Translations under genes and position numbers: made by a program | Notes under the pieces: model-generated | Told to the model about the DNA's origin: nothing | The model's input: only the letters and a program-made list of their open reading frames with translations | Database searches by the model: none | Part shown: piece after piece, positions 26,094 to 34,447 of the stretch | How positions within the stretch are numbered: the stretch's first letter is position 1 | How the letters are laid out: each line of letters begins with the position of its first letter | DNA from: Bacteroidota bacterium | GTDB lineage: Bacteria; Verrucomicrobiota; Verrucomicrobiia; Methylacidiphilales; UBA1321 | Assembly (NCBI GenBank): GCA_903970335.1 | Contig: CAJCII010000217.1 | Span: 1-50,688, forward strand | Direction: 5' to 3' | Length of the DNA: 50,688 nt

Positions 26094-26960
26094 ATGGATT
26101 TCTTTGCCCAACCCCTGCTGCAAGCCCTCTGCGCTTTTGTCGTGGGAGCGTGTGTCGGCTCCTTTGCCAACGTGTGTGTGTACCGGATTCCGTTGAACCG
26201 GTCGGTGATTTATCCCGGGTCGCATTGCGCGGCGTGCGGGGTGCCGATACCCTGGTACAACAACATTCCGATCCTGAGCTGGCCCGTGCTGCGAGGCCGG
26301 GCGGCGTGTTGCGGGACACGGGTCGATCTGCGCTACTGGATGGTGGAGCTGGGCACGGCGTTTCTCTTCATGGCGCTGTGGCTGCACTACGCCCCGCTGG
26401 AGGCGGCCATCTACTCGGTGATGGTCACGGGCATCATCATCGCGTGCCTGATCGATCTCGATCACTATATCATTCCGGATCGCTTCAGCCTAGGAGGATG
26501 TGTGGCGGGATTCATCGCCTGCTCGATCGATCCGTCCCTGATGGGCCAGAAAACGGCGCTGGCAGGCTTTTCCTGGAGCCTGGCCTGCGCGATTTTCGGG
26601 GCGTTGTTCCTGCTGGGCATTGCGTGGCTGGGCACGATGCTTTTCAAGAAGGAAGCGATGGGGATGGGCGACGTGAAGTTCCTGGCCGCGATGTGTTCGT
26701 TCCTCGGCGCGATGTCGATCAGCTGGATTCTACCGCTCTCCTCGCTGATCGGCTCGATCCTCGGCCTGACGCTGATTTTTATCCAACGCGGCGCCTGGGG
26801 AACGCGCATTCCGTACGGTCCGTTCCTCGGGATGGCGGCCGTTCTCTGGCTTTTCGGCGGATCGGACTTCATGCATGGCTACTGGGAACATGCCGCGCAA
26901 GTCTGGGGGGAATGGTGGTCCCCGATGGCCGACGAACGACTGCTGAACCACCCGCATTAG
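26094..26960 (+). CDS. pilD: Prepilin peptidase / methyltransferase (A24 family)
   Basis: This 288-residue inner-membrane aspartyl protease cleaves and N-methylates type IV prepilins and type II secretion pseudopilins. The N-terminal part has GSFANVCVYRIP, C45-x-x-C48 (HCAACG) and C72-C73. The second pair is adjacent rather than the usual CxxC, so the zinc site may be altered. The catalytic aspartates lie in LIDLDHYIIPD and GMGDVKFLAA. Several membrane helices follow. Pilin genes are not in the window, so its substrates are encoded elsewhere. Confidence 0.93.
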   Translation: MDFFAQPLLQALCAFVVGACVGSFANVCVYRIPLNRSVIYPGSHCAACGVPIPWYNNIPILSWPVLRGRAACCGTRVDLRYWMVELGTAFLFMALWLHYAPLEAAIYSVMVTGIIIACLIDLDHYIIPDRFSLGGCVAGFIACSIDPSLMGQKTALAGFSWSLACAIFGALFLLGIAWLGTMLFKKEAMGMGDVKFLAAMCSFLGAMSISWILPLSSLIGSILGLTLIFIQRGAWGTRIPYGPFLGMAAVLWLFGGSDFMHGYWEHAAQVWGEWWSPMADERLLNHPH

Positions 26961-27044
26961 GTAGGGCTGGAACGGAGAGTGTTACAGTCAAATAATTTTG
27001 GCCAAAAACCTTGCGCTTTCGCGCGGCAGGGAAGAACTTAATTT

Positions 27045-27668
27045 GTGCTTTCCCGCCGGAGTTCCATTTTAGTTCTTGCCCTGTTGATCCTCGTCCTGAC
27101 CGGCGAAGCTCTGTATTATTCCTGGCGCGAACAGCAGCCCCGGGAAAACGAATACGACCCGATCATCGCAAGACTTTCGCACGACGCTGGGGTGGATCCC
27201 TTTCTGATCCGCGCGTTGATCTGGCGGGAAAGCCGGTTCAATCCGCTGACGCACGGATCGGCGGACGAACGGGGCCTGATGCAGGTGACCCCGGAGGTTG
27301 GCCAACTGTGGGCGAGGATCAACAAGGTGCCGAATTTCAAGGACGACGACCTGTACCAGCCGGAAACGAATATTCGCGTCGGCATCTGGTACCTGAACCG
27401 CTCGATCCATCTCTGGGACCAGACGGACGCGCCGGTGACCTTCGCGCTGGCGGAGTACAATGCGGGGCGGAGCAATGCGAAGAGGTGGGTCGATCCCGCC
27501 GCGCCGCACGACCCGAACGCTTTCCTGAACCGGATCACCTTCCCGACCACGCGCAAATATGTCGAGGTCATCCTGGCCAAACGCGACGAGTACCGGGAAA
27601 AACTGGCGGACAATCGCTGGTACCGGGCCTACGCGGAGGCGAATCCGGCGATGACGCTGACGCCGTGA
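27045..27668 (+). CDS. Soluble lytic murein transglycosylase-like protein
   Basis: This 207-residue protein starts at GTG. An N-terminal hydrophobic anchor or signal (about 7-25) is followed by an SLT domain: ALIWRESRFNP with catalytic E62, GSADERGLMQVTP, ETNIRVGIWYL and ALAEYNAGRSN are the four conserved blocks. It cleaves peptidoglycan glycan strands with 1,6-anhydro formation and should act in the periplasm. A convergent M23-type peptidoglycan hydrolase gene follows eight bases later, suggesting a common role in wall remodelling. Confidence 0.92.
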   Translation: MLSRRSSILVLALLILVLTGEALYYSWREQQPRENEYDPIIARLSHDAGVDPFLIRALIWRESRFNPLTHGSADERGLMQVTPEVGQLWARINKVPNFKDDDLYQPETNIRVGIWYLNRSIHLWDQTDAPVTFALAEYNAGRSNAKRWVDPAAPHDPNAFLNRITFPTTRKYVEVILAKRDEYREKLADNRWYRAYAEANPAMTLTP

Positions 27669-27675
27669 CGAGCGT

Positions 27676-28380
27676 TCAGTAATCGGTGCCCCAGCCGTCG
27701 CGCTGTTCTTTGGTCAAGACCCTGGGCAGGAGCGGCTGCTTGAAGCGGTCGCCACGATGGGCCTGGAGAAATTCACTCGGCCCGAGCCAACCGTCGCGGC
27801 GGGAATCGAAACCCGCGCCGAGGCCCAATCCGACCGTTTGCCGCACCTCCCAATGCAGATGTGCTTTATAGGTGCCGTTCGCATTACCGACCGTGCCGAT
27901 TTTCTGGCCCCGCTTCACGAATTGTCCGGCGGCGACATCGATCTCCTGCAACTGCGCATACATCACTTCCACGAACGGCGGATAGCGCCCATCGGCCAAC
28001 CGGTAACAAATAAAAACCACCTTGCCGAAACCGCTGGAATCCCACGCCACCGAGACCCAGCCGTCGGAGAGGCTGTAGACCGGTTCGCCCAAGGCGGCAT
28101 CGCCCGGCGCGGTGGTCCAGTCCTCACCGAGGTGTCCCTCCTCCAAAAATGGGAGCGTGATCACGGCGCCCGCGCCATCGGGGGGACGCAGGGGCGTATC
28201 GAATTCATCGGCCACCGGCAGATTCGGCAGGATATTCGCGGCGAAGAAATCGGCCCAATCGACTTCGGTCGTCGGCACGGCGGTCGGCACCGGCTTGGGC
28301 CGCGTGGCAAAATCGAGGCCGATCCAGAGCGCGCCAATCCAGACCGCGAGCACCAGCAGATAAGAAATGCGCGAGGCCAT
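27676..28380 (-). CDS. M23-family peptidase-like protein, altered active site
   Basis: This 234-residue protein has an N-terminal membrane anchor (about 5-24) and a LytM/M23 domain. Zinc-binding candidates are H83 and D87 (GHLGEDW) and the HLHWE motif with H174 and H176. The conserved histidine of the usual YAHL segment is replaced by Q143 (VMYAQLQEI), so catalysis may be reduced or lost while zinc binding remains possible. Degenerate LytM proteins often act as activators of amidases. A proline-rich linker follows the anchor. It is convergent with the lytic transglycosylase gene. Confidence 0.85.
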   Translation of the reverse strand: MASRISYLLVLAVWIGALWIGLDFATRPKPVPTAVPTTEVDWADFFAANILPNLPVADEFDTPLRPPDGAGAVITLPFLEEGHLGEDWTTAPGDAALGEPVYSLSDGWVSVAWDSSGFGKVVFICYRLADGRYPPFVEVMYAQLQEIDVAAGQFVKRGQKIGTVGNANGTYKAHLHWEVRQTVGLGLGAGFDSRRDGWLGPSEFLQAHRGDRFKQPLLPRVLTKEQRDGWGTDY

Positions 28381-28401
28381 GAAGGAATCTAGCGCGACTT
28401 C

Positions 28402-29502
28402 TCAAACCTCTCGATGAAAAAGCCGGGCGAGACCTTCGGCACTAGCGGCGCAGCAGCCTTTTTCCGTGATCAAGGCGGTGACCAGACGCGCCGGTGTGAC
28501 ATCGAAGCCGTAGTTGCCCGCCGGGGAGCCATCGGGTGTGACCTGAATTTCCACGAGCGAGCCGTCTGCCGTTTTGCCGCGCAGATGGGTCACCTCTGTC
28601 GGGCTGCGTTCCTCGATGGGAATTTCCTTCAGCCCATCGCGAATGGTCCAGTCGATGGTCGAACTCGGCAACGCGACGTAAAACGGGACCTGGTTGTCCT
28701 TCGCGGCGAGCGCCTTCAGATAGGTGCCGATCTTGTTGCAGACATCACCCTGCGCCGTGGTGCGGTCGGTGCCGACGATGCAGAGATCGACCAAGCCGTG
28801 CTGCATGAGGTGACCGCCCGCGTTATCGACCACGACGGTATGGGGGATGCCGTGGCGGTTCAGTTCCCAAGCGGTGAGCGACGCGCCCTGATTGCGGGGC
28901 CGGGTTTCATCGACCCAGACATGGATGGGAAGACCGGTATCGTGGGCCATGAAAATCGGGGCGAGCGCGGTGCCCCAATCGACACAGGCGAGCCATCCGG
29001 CATTGCAGTGGGTGAGGATATTGAGGCGGGATCCTGCGGGCTTCTTCGCGACGATTTCGCGGAAGAGGGCGAGGCCGTTGCGCCCGATCGCTTCGCAGAC
29101 CGCAACATCCTCGTCACACAATTCGGCGGCACGCGCATAGGCGGCTTCGAGACGCTTCGCCGGAGGCAGTTGACCGACGGCGGCCTGCATTTGGTCGAGC
29201 GCCCACTTGAGGTTGATGGCGGTCGGACGTGTCTTGTGGAGGACGCGATAGGCGGCGGCGAATCCCGCATCGCCCGGGTCGTCGCGTAACGCAAAGCAAA
29301 TGCCGTAGGCGGCGGTCGCTCCGATCAACGGCGCGCCACGGACGGTCATGTTGCGGATCGCCTCGGCGCAATCCCCCATGGTGCGCAGCGTGAGCGTCTT
29401 GAATTCGTGCGGGAGCAGGCGCTGATCGATCACACCGATGGAGCCTGCCGCGTCGTCGAGGTTGCGCCAGATGGTGCGCCACCGTTTACCCTGATAGTTC
29501 AT
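28402..29502 (-). CDS. mtnA: S-methyl-5-thioribose-1-phosphate isomerase
   Basis: This 366-residue enzyme of the methionine salvage pathway converts methylthioribose 1-phosphate to methylthioribulose 1-phosphate. Family blocks seen are [16 protein letters not shown] near the N terminus, [17 protein letters not shown] with the catalytic cysteine, and [20 protein letters not shown] with the catalytic aspartate and phosphate contacts. The length is normal for the family. The related eIF2B-alpha and ribose-1,5-bisphosphate isomerase proteins are less likely given these blocks. No other salvage gene lies nearby. It diverges from the TPR membrane protein gene. Confidence 0.95.
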   Translation of the reverse strand: MNYQGKRWRTIWRNLDDAAGSIGVIDQRLLPHEFKTLTLRTMGDCAEAIRNMTVRGAPLIGATAAYGICFALRDDPGDAGFAAAYRVLHKTRPTAINLKWALDQMQAAVGQLPPAKRLEAAYARAAELCDEDVAVCEAIGRNGLALFREIVAKKPAGSRLNILTHCNAGWLACVDWGTALAPIFMAHDTGLPIHVWVDETRPRNQGASLTAWELNRHGIPHTVVVDNAGGHLMQHGLVDLCIVGTDRTTAQGDVCNKIGTYLKALAAKDNQVPFYVALPSSTIDWTIRDGLKEIPIEERSPTEVTHLRGKTADGSLVEIQVTPDGSPAGNYGFDVTPARLVTALITEKGCCAASAEGLARLFHREV

Positions 29503-29597
29503 GGTCTATTTCTAAATCGACCGGGCCGAGGTTGTCGACGCATCTCTCCCGAAATCGGGTATCGTCGGAGCCGGATTCGGAGTATAAACCAGCACGA

Positions 29598-31277
29598 ATG
29601 GCGAAAACGTCGAGAAACCGGCCCCGTTCGCCGGGAGCAGTTCCCATCGCAGCAACCGTGCGCTCCGCATCAGCGAAATCGAGAAGCTGGTGGTTATTTG
29701 CGCTGCAAATCGCGGTGATCGTGGCGGCGGTACTTTGGATTTACCTGCCGGTGCGGCGGGGCGGCTGGCTGATGGACGACCTGAATTATTTTACGGAGAA
29801 TCCGCTGCTGCGCGACACAAGCGGCCTGTGGAAAATCTGGTTCGAGCCGGGGAGCTTCATCGAATACTATCCGATCCTGGCTAGTGCCGAGTGGTGCGAG
29901 TGGAATCTCTTCGGCAACGACACGCTCGGCTATCACCTCATCACGATCGTGCTGCATATCGCGAACGCGCTGCTCGTCTGGTGGCTGCTGGGGAAATTCG
30001 GCCTGCGGTTGGCCTGGCTGGGCGGACTGATCTTTGCGGTGCATCCGGTCATGGTCGAGACGGTGGCGTGGATGTCCGAACTGAAGAACACGCTGGCGCT
30101 GTTGCCGTTCCTGCTGGCGATGGGCGCATGGATCGACTACGAGAAGGACAGGAAGTGGCGCGATTACGGGCTGGCGCTGGGCCTCTTTCTCGTCGCGATG
30201 CTGTGCAAGATCAGCATGGTGACTTTTCCCGTGACGATCCTGCTTTATGCCTGGTGGACGCGGGGGCGGATCGGTTGGACCGACCTAAAAGCCAGCGCGC
30301 CTTTTTTTGTCGTCTCGATAACATTGGGAATCGTTTCCATTGCGGTGGGGACCTGGTTTCAGCAACACCGCATGGTACTCGACCTGGCACGAGGGGAAGG
30401 GGTTTGGTCGCGCATCGCCTGCTCGGGGCTGGCGCTCGGCCAATATTTTTTGAACTGCCTCTGGCCACCGGGCCTGATGCCGATCTACCCACGATGGGGC
30501 GTCGATCCTCCCTCGCCGGTGCAATTTCTCCCCTGGCCGATGCTCGGCGGCATGGTTTATTGGCTGTGGAGGAACCGCGCCGGATTTGGGCGGCACGTGC
30601 TACTCGGGCTGGGATTTTTCGTGCTGAACCTGATGCCGTTCCTGGGCTTCATCACCGTTTCGTACATGAGCTACACGTGGGTGATGGACCACTTTCTTTA
30701 CCTGCCGATCCTCGGCTTGATCGGACTGGTCGTGGCGGGACTGGAGCAGATGGCCGGTCGATTTTCCCGGCGCTGGTATCCCTTGGGCAGCGCGGGTGTC
30801 GGTATTGGCATATTGCTGATGGCGTGGGAGAGCCACGGGTACGCATCGGCGTTTATTAACGAACAGGCCCTCGCGACCTGCGCAATCGAGTGCAATCCCG
30901 GGGCCTGGACGGCGTACAATAATCTCGGAGTCGCCCTGCAGGATGCAGGTCGATATGGCGAGGCGGTCGATGTCCTCGAGCAAGGCTTGCGCATCAAGCC
31001 CGAGTACGTCGAGGCCCGCTATAATTTGGGCAATGCGCTGCTCCATGCCGGTCGCTGCCCGGAGGCGATCGAGCGCTACGAGGAAGTCATCAACATGCAG
31101 CCGAATTATCCGCAGGCGCACAACAACCTGGCCGTGGCGCTGGCGCAGATGGGGCGGTACCCCGAGGCCATCGAGGAATTCAAGGCCGAGTTGCAACTCT
31201 ACCCCAACGACGAGGCGACGCGGCTAAATATGGAGAAAGTGGAGCAGGTCGAGAAGGCGGCTGCGCAGAAACATTAG
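29598..31277 (+). CDS. Multi-spanning membrane protein with C-terminal TPR repeats (TMTC/GT-C-like)
   Basis: In this 559-residue protein, residues 30-430 hold about ten membrane helices, and the first periplasmic loop has WLMDDLNYFTENP, the acidic motif found in GT-C glycosyltransferases of the TMTC/PMT type. Residues 430-550 hold three to four TPR units (for example AYNNLGVALQDAGRYGEAVD, ARYNLGNALLHAGRCPEAIE and AHNNLAVALAQMGRYPEAIE). Such proteins may transfer sugars to proteins or lipid carriers. The activity here is not shown. The ATG at 29598 starts just before the basic N terminus, and the longer frame from 29532 is less likely. Its stop overlaps the convergent AIM24 gene. Confidence 0.8.
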   Translation: MAKTSRNRPRSPGAVPIAATVRSASAKSRSWWLFALQIAVIVAAVLWIYLPVRRGGWLMDDLNYFTENPLLRDTSGLWKIWFEPGSFIEYYPILASAEWCEWNLFGNDTLGYHLITIVLHIANALLVWWLLGKFGLRLAWLGGLIFAVHPVMVETVAWMSELKNTLALLPFLLAMGAWIDYEKDRKWRDYGLALGLFLVAMLCKISMVTFPVTILLYAWWTRGRIGWTDLKASAPFFVVSITLGIVSIAVGTWFQQHRMVLDLARGEGVWSRIACSGLALGQYFLNCLWPPGLMPIYPRWGVDPPSPVQFLPWPMLGGMVYWLWRNRAGFGRHVLLGLGFFVLNLMPFLGFITVSYMSYTWVMDHFLYLPILGLIGLVVAGLEQMAGRFSRRWYPLGSAGVGIGILLMAWESHGYASAFINEQALATCAIECNPGAWTAYNNLGVALQDAGRYGEAVDVLEQGLRIKPEYVEARYNLGNALLHAGRCPEAIERYEEVINMQPNYPQAHNNLAVALAQMGRYPEAIEEFKAELQLYPNDEATRLNMEKVEQVEKAAAQKH

Positions 31278-31972
31278 GTATCCGCCGTCTCGGCGTGGAG
31301 GTACATCGATTGCAGACCAAGTCGGCCGGGGCCGGTAAAGCGGTTCATGACCAGATTCATCCCGGCGAAAATTCCGGTGGAAAGGCGCTGGATGTTGGTT
31401 TCCATCCGCACGGACGGGTCTTTATAGAGCCACGCTCCGGGTTCGACGTCGATGGCCTCGCCGGGCGCGAGGACCTTCTCGAAAACGTTGCCGTAGCCGT
31501 GGAGCCAGAGAATGCCGTCGCCGTGAGCGCCGTGGAATTTATCGATGAAAAATCCGGTTCCGCCGAAGAGCATGTTGGCCACGCCCCGGACGCGCTCGAA
31601 GGTGTAATCGATGTTGCCGGTGGCGGCGAGGAACTGGTGCTCGCGGACGTGAATCTCCTCGCCCTGCCGCAGATGCAGGGCGAAGACGTGCCCGGCGGCG
31701 TCGCGGCTGAAGGCGATCTGGCCGGGCCCCTGCGCCTCGGTGGTGAAGATCTGCATACCCGCCATCATGCGCTTGAACGCGCCGCGCATCGCCCGGATGC
31801 CGATGGTCACGCTGGGATGTTTCCAGAGCAGGATATGATGCTCGAAGTAGACCGTTTGGGCGGAGTTCAGCTCGACGGTGAGGGCCGGAACGAGTTCCCC
31901 ATCGAGATGATAGGTGACGCCCGCGAAGGTTTCGTCGGTGGCGGTGCTGGCGAGGAGGGTGGGCCGTTGCAT
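31274..31972 (-). CDS. AIM24 / TIGR00266 family protein
   Basis: This 232-residue all-beta protein of the AIM24 family contains ALTVELNSAQTVYFEHHILLW, GTGFFIDKFHGAHGDGILWLHGYG and the end segment GAWLYKDPSVRM. The family folds as a double-stranded beta-helix related to TRAP RNA-binding proteins, and its bacterial function is not known. No signal peptide or membrane segment is seen. The coding ends of this gene and the preceding convergent gene share four bases, with no room for a terminator between them. Confidence 0.85.
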   Translation of the reverse strand: MQRPTLLASTATDETFAGVTYHLDGELVPALTVELNSAQTVYFEHHILLWKHPSVTIGIRAMRGAFKRMMAGMQIFTTEAQGPGQIAFSRDAAGHVFALHLRQGEEIHVREHQFLAATGNIDYTFERVRGVANMLFGGTGFFIDKFHGAHGDGILWLHGYGNVFEKVLAPGEAIDVEPGAWLYKDPSVRMETNIQRLSTGIFAGMNLVMNRFTGPGRLGLQSMYLHAETADT

Positions 31973-32032
31973 GAGAACGAGTCTAGGGCCACCGGGTAAA
32001 AATCGAACACTATTTTCCGACGAGGCGAGACC

Positions 32033-33736
32033 TCACGACGGCTCCGGCTTTGCGATCACCGCGCGTTTGCACCAGAGTTTGCGGCCCTTGAATTCGATCC
32101 CGCTCAGTTTCGTCACGACGAGATCCGCGTGCTCCTCGGCCACATCCACAAACGTCTGCTTGGTTTGCAGGCGGATGACGCCGACGGTCTCCTTGGGCAA
32201 CTTTGTAATCCCCACGATGACGCCGAGCACATCCCCCGGCTGAATACCGTGATCGCGCCCGACGCCAAGCGTCAGGCGGACCATACCCGTTTCATGCGAA
32301 AGCGCGCCCGACTCGCGGTCGGACTTGCGGCCCGTGCCCATCGTAGCGGGCCGGGGTTCCGGTCGCGGTTCCGAACGGAAATCGTCGTCGCGCCGTCTCG
32401 GCGCAGGCCGTTGTTCCCGCATGGGCGGGCCTTGCACCGGTTTAACTTCCTCCTCACCGAAGAGATGGATGAGCGCGGAGGCGATGTCCGTGGCGGCATA
32501 GCCTTGGTCGAGCAGGCGACCGATGAGCGCGTCCTGCCGTTCGTACTTTCCTTCCTCCAACGTCTGGCGAAGCGAATCGAAAAAGCTGTTCGCGCGCTTT
32601 TTCTCCACTTCCTCCTCGGTCGGGATTCTCTCGCGGCGGATCTTGCCCTTGGTAAAGCGGATGATGCTCTGCATCTTGTAGATTTCGCGGCCTGCGACGA
32701 AAGTGATGGCCCGCCCGCTGCGTCCGGCGCGACCGGTACGCCCGATCCGATGGATGTAGTCGTCCCCGTCGTGCGGCAGGTCGTAGTTGAAGACCACCTC
32801 CACGTCGTCGACATCGAGCCCGCGCGCGGCCACATCGGTGGCGACAAGAAATTCCAGCCCGCGCTTGCGGAACTTCGCGATGACGCGCTCGCGCATGGCC
32901 TGGGTCATGTCGCCGTGCATTTTGTCTGCGGCATAACCGCGCGCCACGAGATGCTCGGTCAATTCGTCGACCATCATTTTCGTCGCGCAAAAGACGATGC
33001 CGAACTTGAAGTCCTCCACGTCGATGAGGCGGCACAGGACATCGAGCTTGAAGCGGCGGTCCACCTCGTAGTAGACCTGCTCGATGGCGGGCATGGTCAG
33101 CGCCTGCGACTCGATGGTCACGTTGACCGGATTCTTCGTAAACGTCTTGATCAACTCCTGGATGGGACGCGGCAACGTGGCCGAAAAGAAAACCGTCTGC
33201 CGCTCGGTTGGTGCCTGTTTCAGCACGGTGCGGATATCGTCGAGAAAACCCATGTCGAGCATCCGGTCCGCCTCGTCGAGGATGACCAGCTTGATTTGGT
33301 CCATCTTCAAGGTGCGGCGGTCGAGATGGTCCATGACGCGACCGGGGGTGCCGATGATGATTTGCGCACCGTCCTTCAGGCCGCGCAACTGGCGATCGTA
33401 GGACTGGCCGCCGTAAATCGGAATCTCGCGCACGCCCTTCTTGAACGAGGCCAGCTTCGCGACTTCCTCGGCGACCTGCACGGCCAGCTCCCGCGTCGGA
33501 CAGAGAATCAGCACCTGCGGCGCACGGACACGGACGTCCACGCTTTCGATGGCGGGAATCGCAAACGCCGCCGTCTTGCCCGAGCCGGTCTGGGATTGCC
33601 CCACCACGTCGGCCCCGGAAAGGAGGGCGGGAATCGCCTGCGACTGAATATGCGTCGCCTCCTCATATCCCATCTGGACGACGGCCTTGAGCAACTCCGG
33701 CGATAGTCCGAGTTCCGCAAACAATTTCTTCTGCAT
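32033..33736 (-). CDS. deaD: DEAD-box ATP-dependent RNA helicase with DbpA-like RNA-binding domain
   Basis: This 567-residue RNA helicase shows, in order, QSQAIP (Q motif), SQTGSGKTAA, PTRELAVQ, GTPGRVMDHL, DEADRML, SATLP, VATDVAARGLDV and HRIGRTGRAGRSG. A basic, arginine-rich linker (about 450-495) leads to a C-terminal DbpA-type domain (MVRLTLGVGRDHGIQPGD onwards), as in CsdA/DeaD proteins that remodel rRNA and structured mRNAs. The ATG at 33736 follows an AAGGTGG ribosome-binding site. It follows gntK on the same strand by 40 bases and may be cotranscribed. Confidence 0.93.
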   Translation of the reverse strand: MQKKLFAELGLSPELLKAVVQMGYEEATHIQSQAIPALLSGADVVGQSQTGSGKTAAFAIPAIESVDVRVRAPQVLILCPTRELAVQVAEEVAKLASFKKGVREIPIYGGQSYDRQLRGLKDGAQIIIGTPGRVMDHLDRRTLKMDQIKLVILDEADRMLDMGFLDDIRTVLKQAPTERQTVFFSATLPRPIQELIKTFTKNPVNVTIESQALTMPAIEQVYYEVDRRFKLDVLCRLIDVEDFKFGIVFCATKMMVDELTEHLVARGYAADKMHGDMTQAMRERVIAKFRKRGLEFLVATDVAARGLDVDDVEVVFNYDLPHDGDDYIHRIGRTGRAGRSGRAITFVAGREIYKMQSIIRFTKGKIRRERIPTEEEVEKKRANSFFDSLRQTLEEGKYERQDALIGRLLDQGYAATDIASALIHLFGEEEVKPVQGPPMREQRPAPRRRDDDFRSEPRPEPRPATMGTGRKSDRESGALSHETGMVRLTLGVGRDHGIQPGDVLGVIVGITKLPKETVGVIRLQTKQTFVDVAEEHADLVVTKLSGIEFKGRKLWCKRAVIAKPEPS

Positions 33737-33776
33737 TCCACCTTCTACGCCGATGCCTGCCCACTCGCCACACCTT

Positions 33777-34274
33777 TCACGCCAACCGGGCAAAGTCGTC
33801 GACCAGTTGATCGACGGTCCGGGAAATATCGAGAACGATGGCGTCGCGCGGTTCTTCCAGATCGGCAAATTGACTTTCGAGCAGGCCCGGCGGCATAAAG
33901 TGATTTTTGCGTTGAGCGAGACGTGAGCGGATCAGTTCGGGCGATCCCTTGAGATAGACAAATCTCGCCTGAGGCAGTCCGGCGACGATCCGATCGCGAT
34001 ATTTTTGCTTCAACGCCGAGCAGGCGAGAAAGAGCGGTGGCCCTTGATCGGCTTCGAGACGAAGTTCCGCGTTGAGCCGGTCGAGCCAGGGCCGGCGGTC
34101 GTCGTCGGTCAGTGGAATGCCGTGGGCCATCTTGGCTTTGTTTTCGGGCGAGTGGAAGTCGTCGGCATCGAGCCAACGCCCCTGCGCGTCCGCAGCGAGC
34201 AACCGGGCCACGGTGGACTTCCCGCAGCCGGAAACACCCATGACGATGAAGAGGGAACCGCTTGTCACATCCAT
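33777..34274 (-). CDS. gntK: Gluconokinase
   Basis: This 165-residue GntK-type gluconokinase uses ATP to make 6-phosphogluconate. The P-loop MGVSGCGKST (12-21) is followed by DADDFHSPENKAKMAHGIPL, DDDRRPWLDRL, CSALKQKYRD, and RKNHFMPPGLLESQFADLE, which are all diagnostic of the family rather than of shikimate or other small kinases. No gluconate transporter or regulator is next to it. A terminator-like hairpin lies in its leader, 26 bases before the start. Confidence 0.95.
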   Translation of the reverse strand: MDVTSGSLFIVMGVSGCGKSTVARLLAADAQGRWLDADDFHSPENKAKMAHGIPLTDDDRRPWLDRLNAELRLEADQGPPLFLACSALKQKYRDRIVAGLPQARFVYLKGSPELIRSRLAQRKNHFMPPGLLESQFADLEEPRDAIVLDISRTVDQLVDDFARLA

Positions 34275-34300
34275 AATCTATGCGAAATCGCCGCTTCGAT

Positions 34301-34346
34301 AAGAAAAAAGACCGGGCGGCAACTCGACAGGAGTCACCGCCCGGTC
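34301..34346 (-). terminator. Rho-independent terminator-like hairpin in the gntK leader
   Basis: On the minus strand GACCGGGCGG (34346-34337) pairs perfectly with CCGCCCGGTC (34319-34310) around a 17-base loop and is followed by TTTTTTCTT (34309-34301). This is a strong intrinsic terminator facing gntK, ending 26 bases before its start codon. No minus-strand gene precedes it, since the next gene reads the other way. It is therefore either an attenuator of gntK or the end of a short leader or small RNA. Confidence 0.75.
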
Positions 34347-34447
34347 AGGGGAGGAATGAATGAAACTAACATAGGAATAGACCCGGCAATGGTCGTGACG
34401 TTCGAGCCTATTCGATTACACTTCGGTAACGGAATCCGGTACCACGC

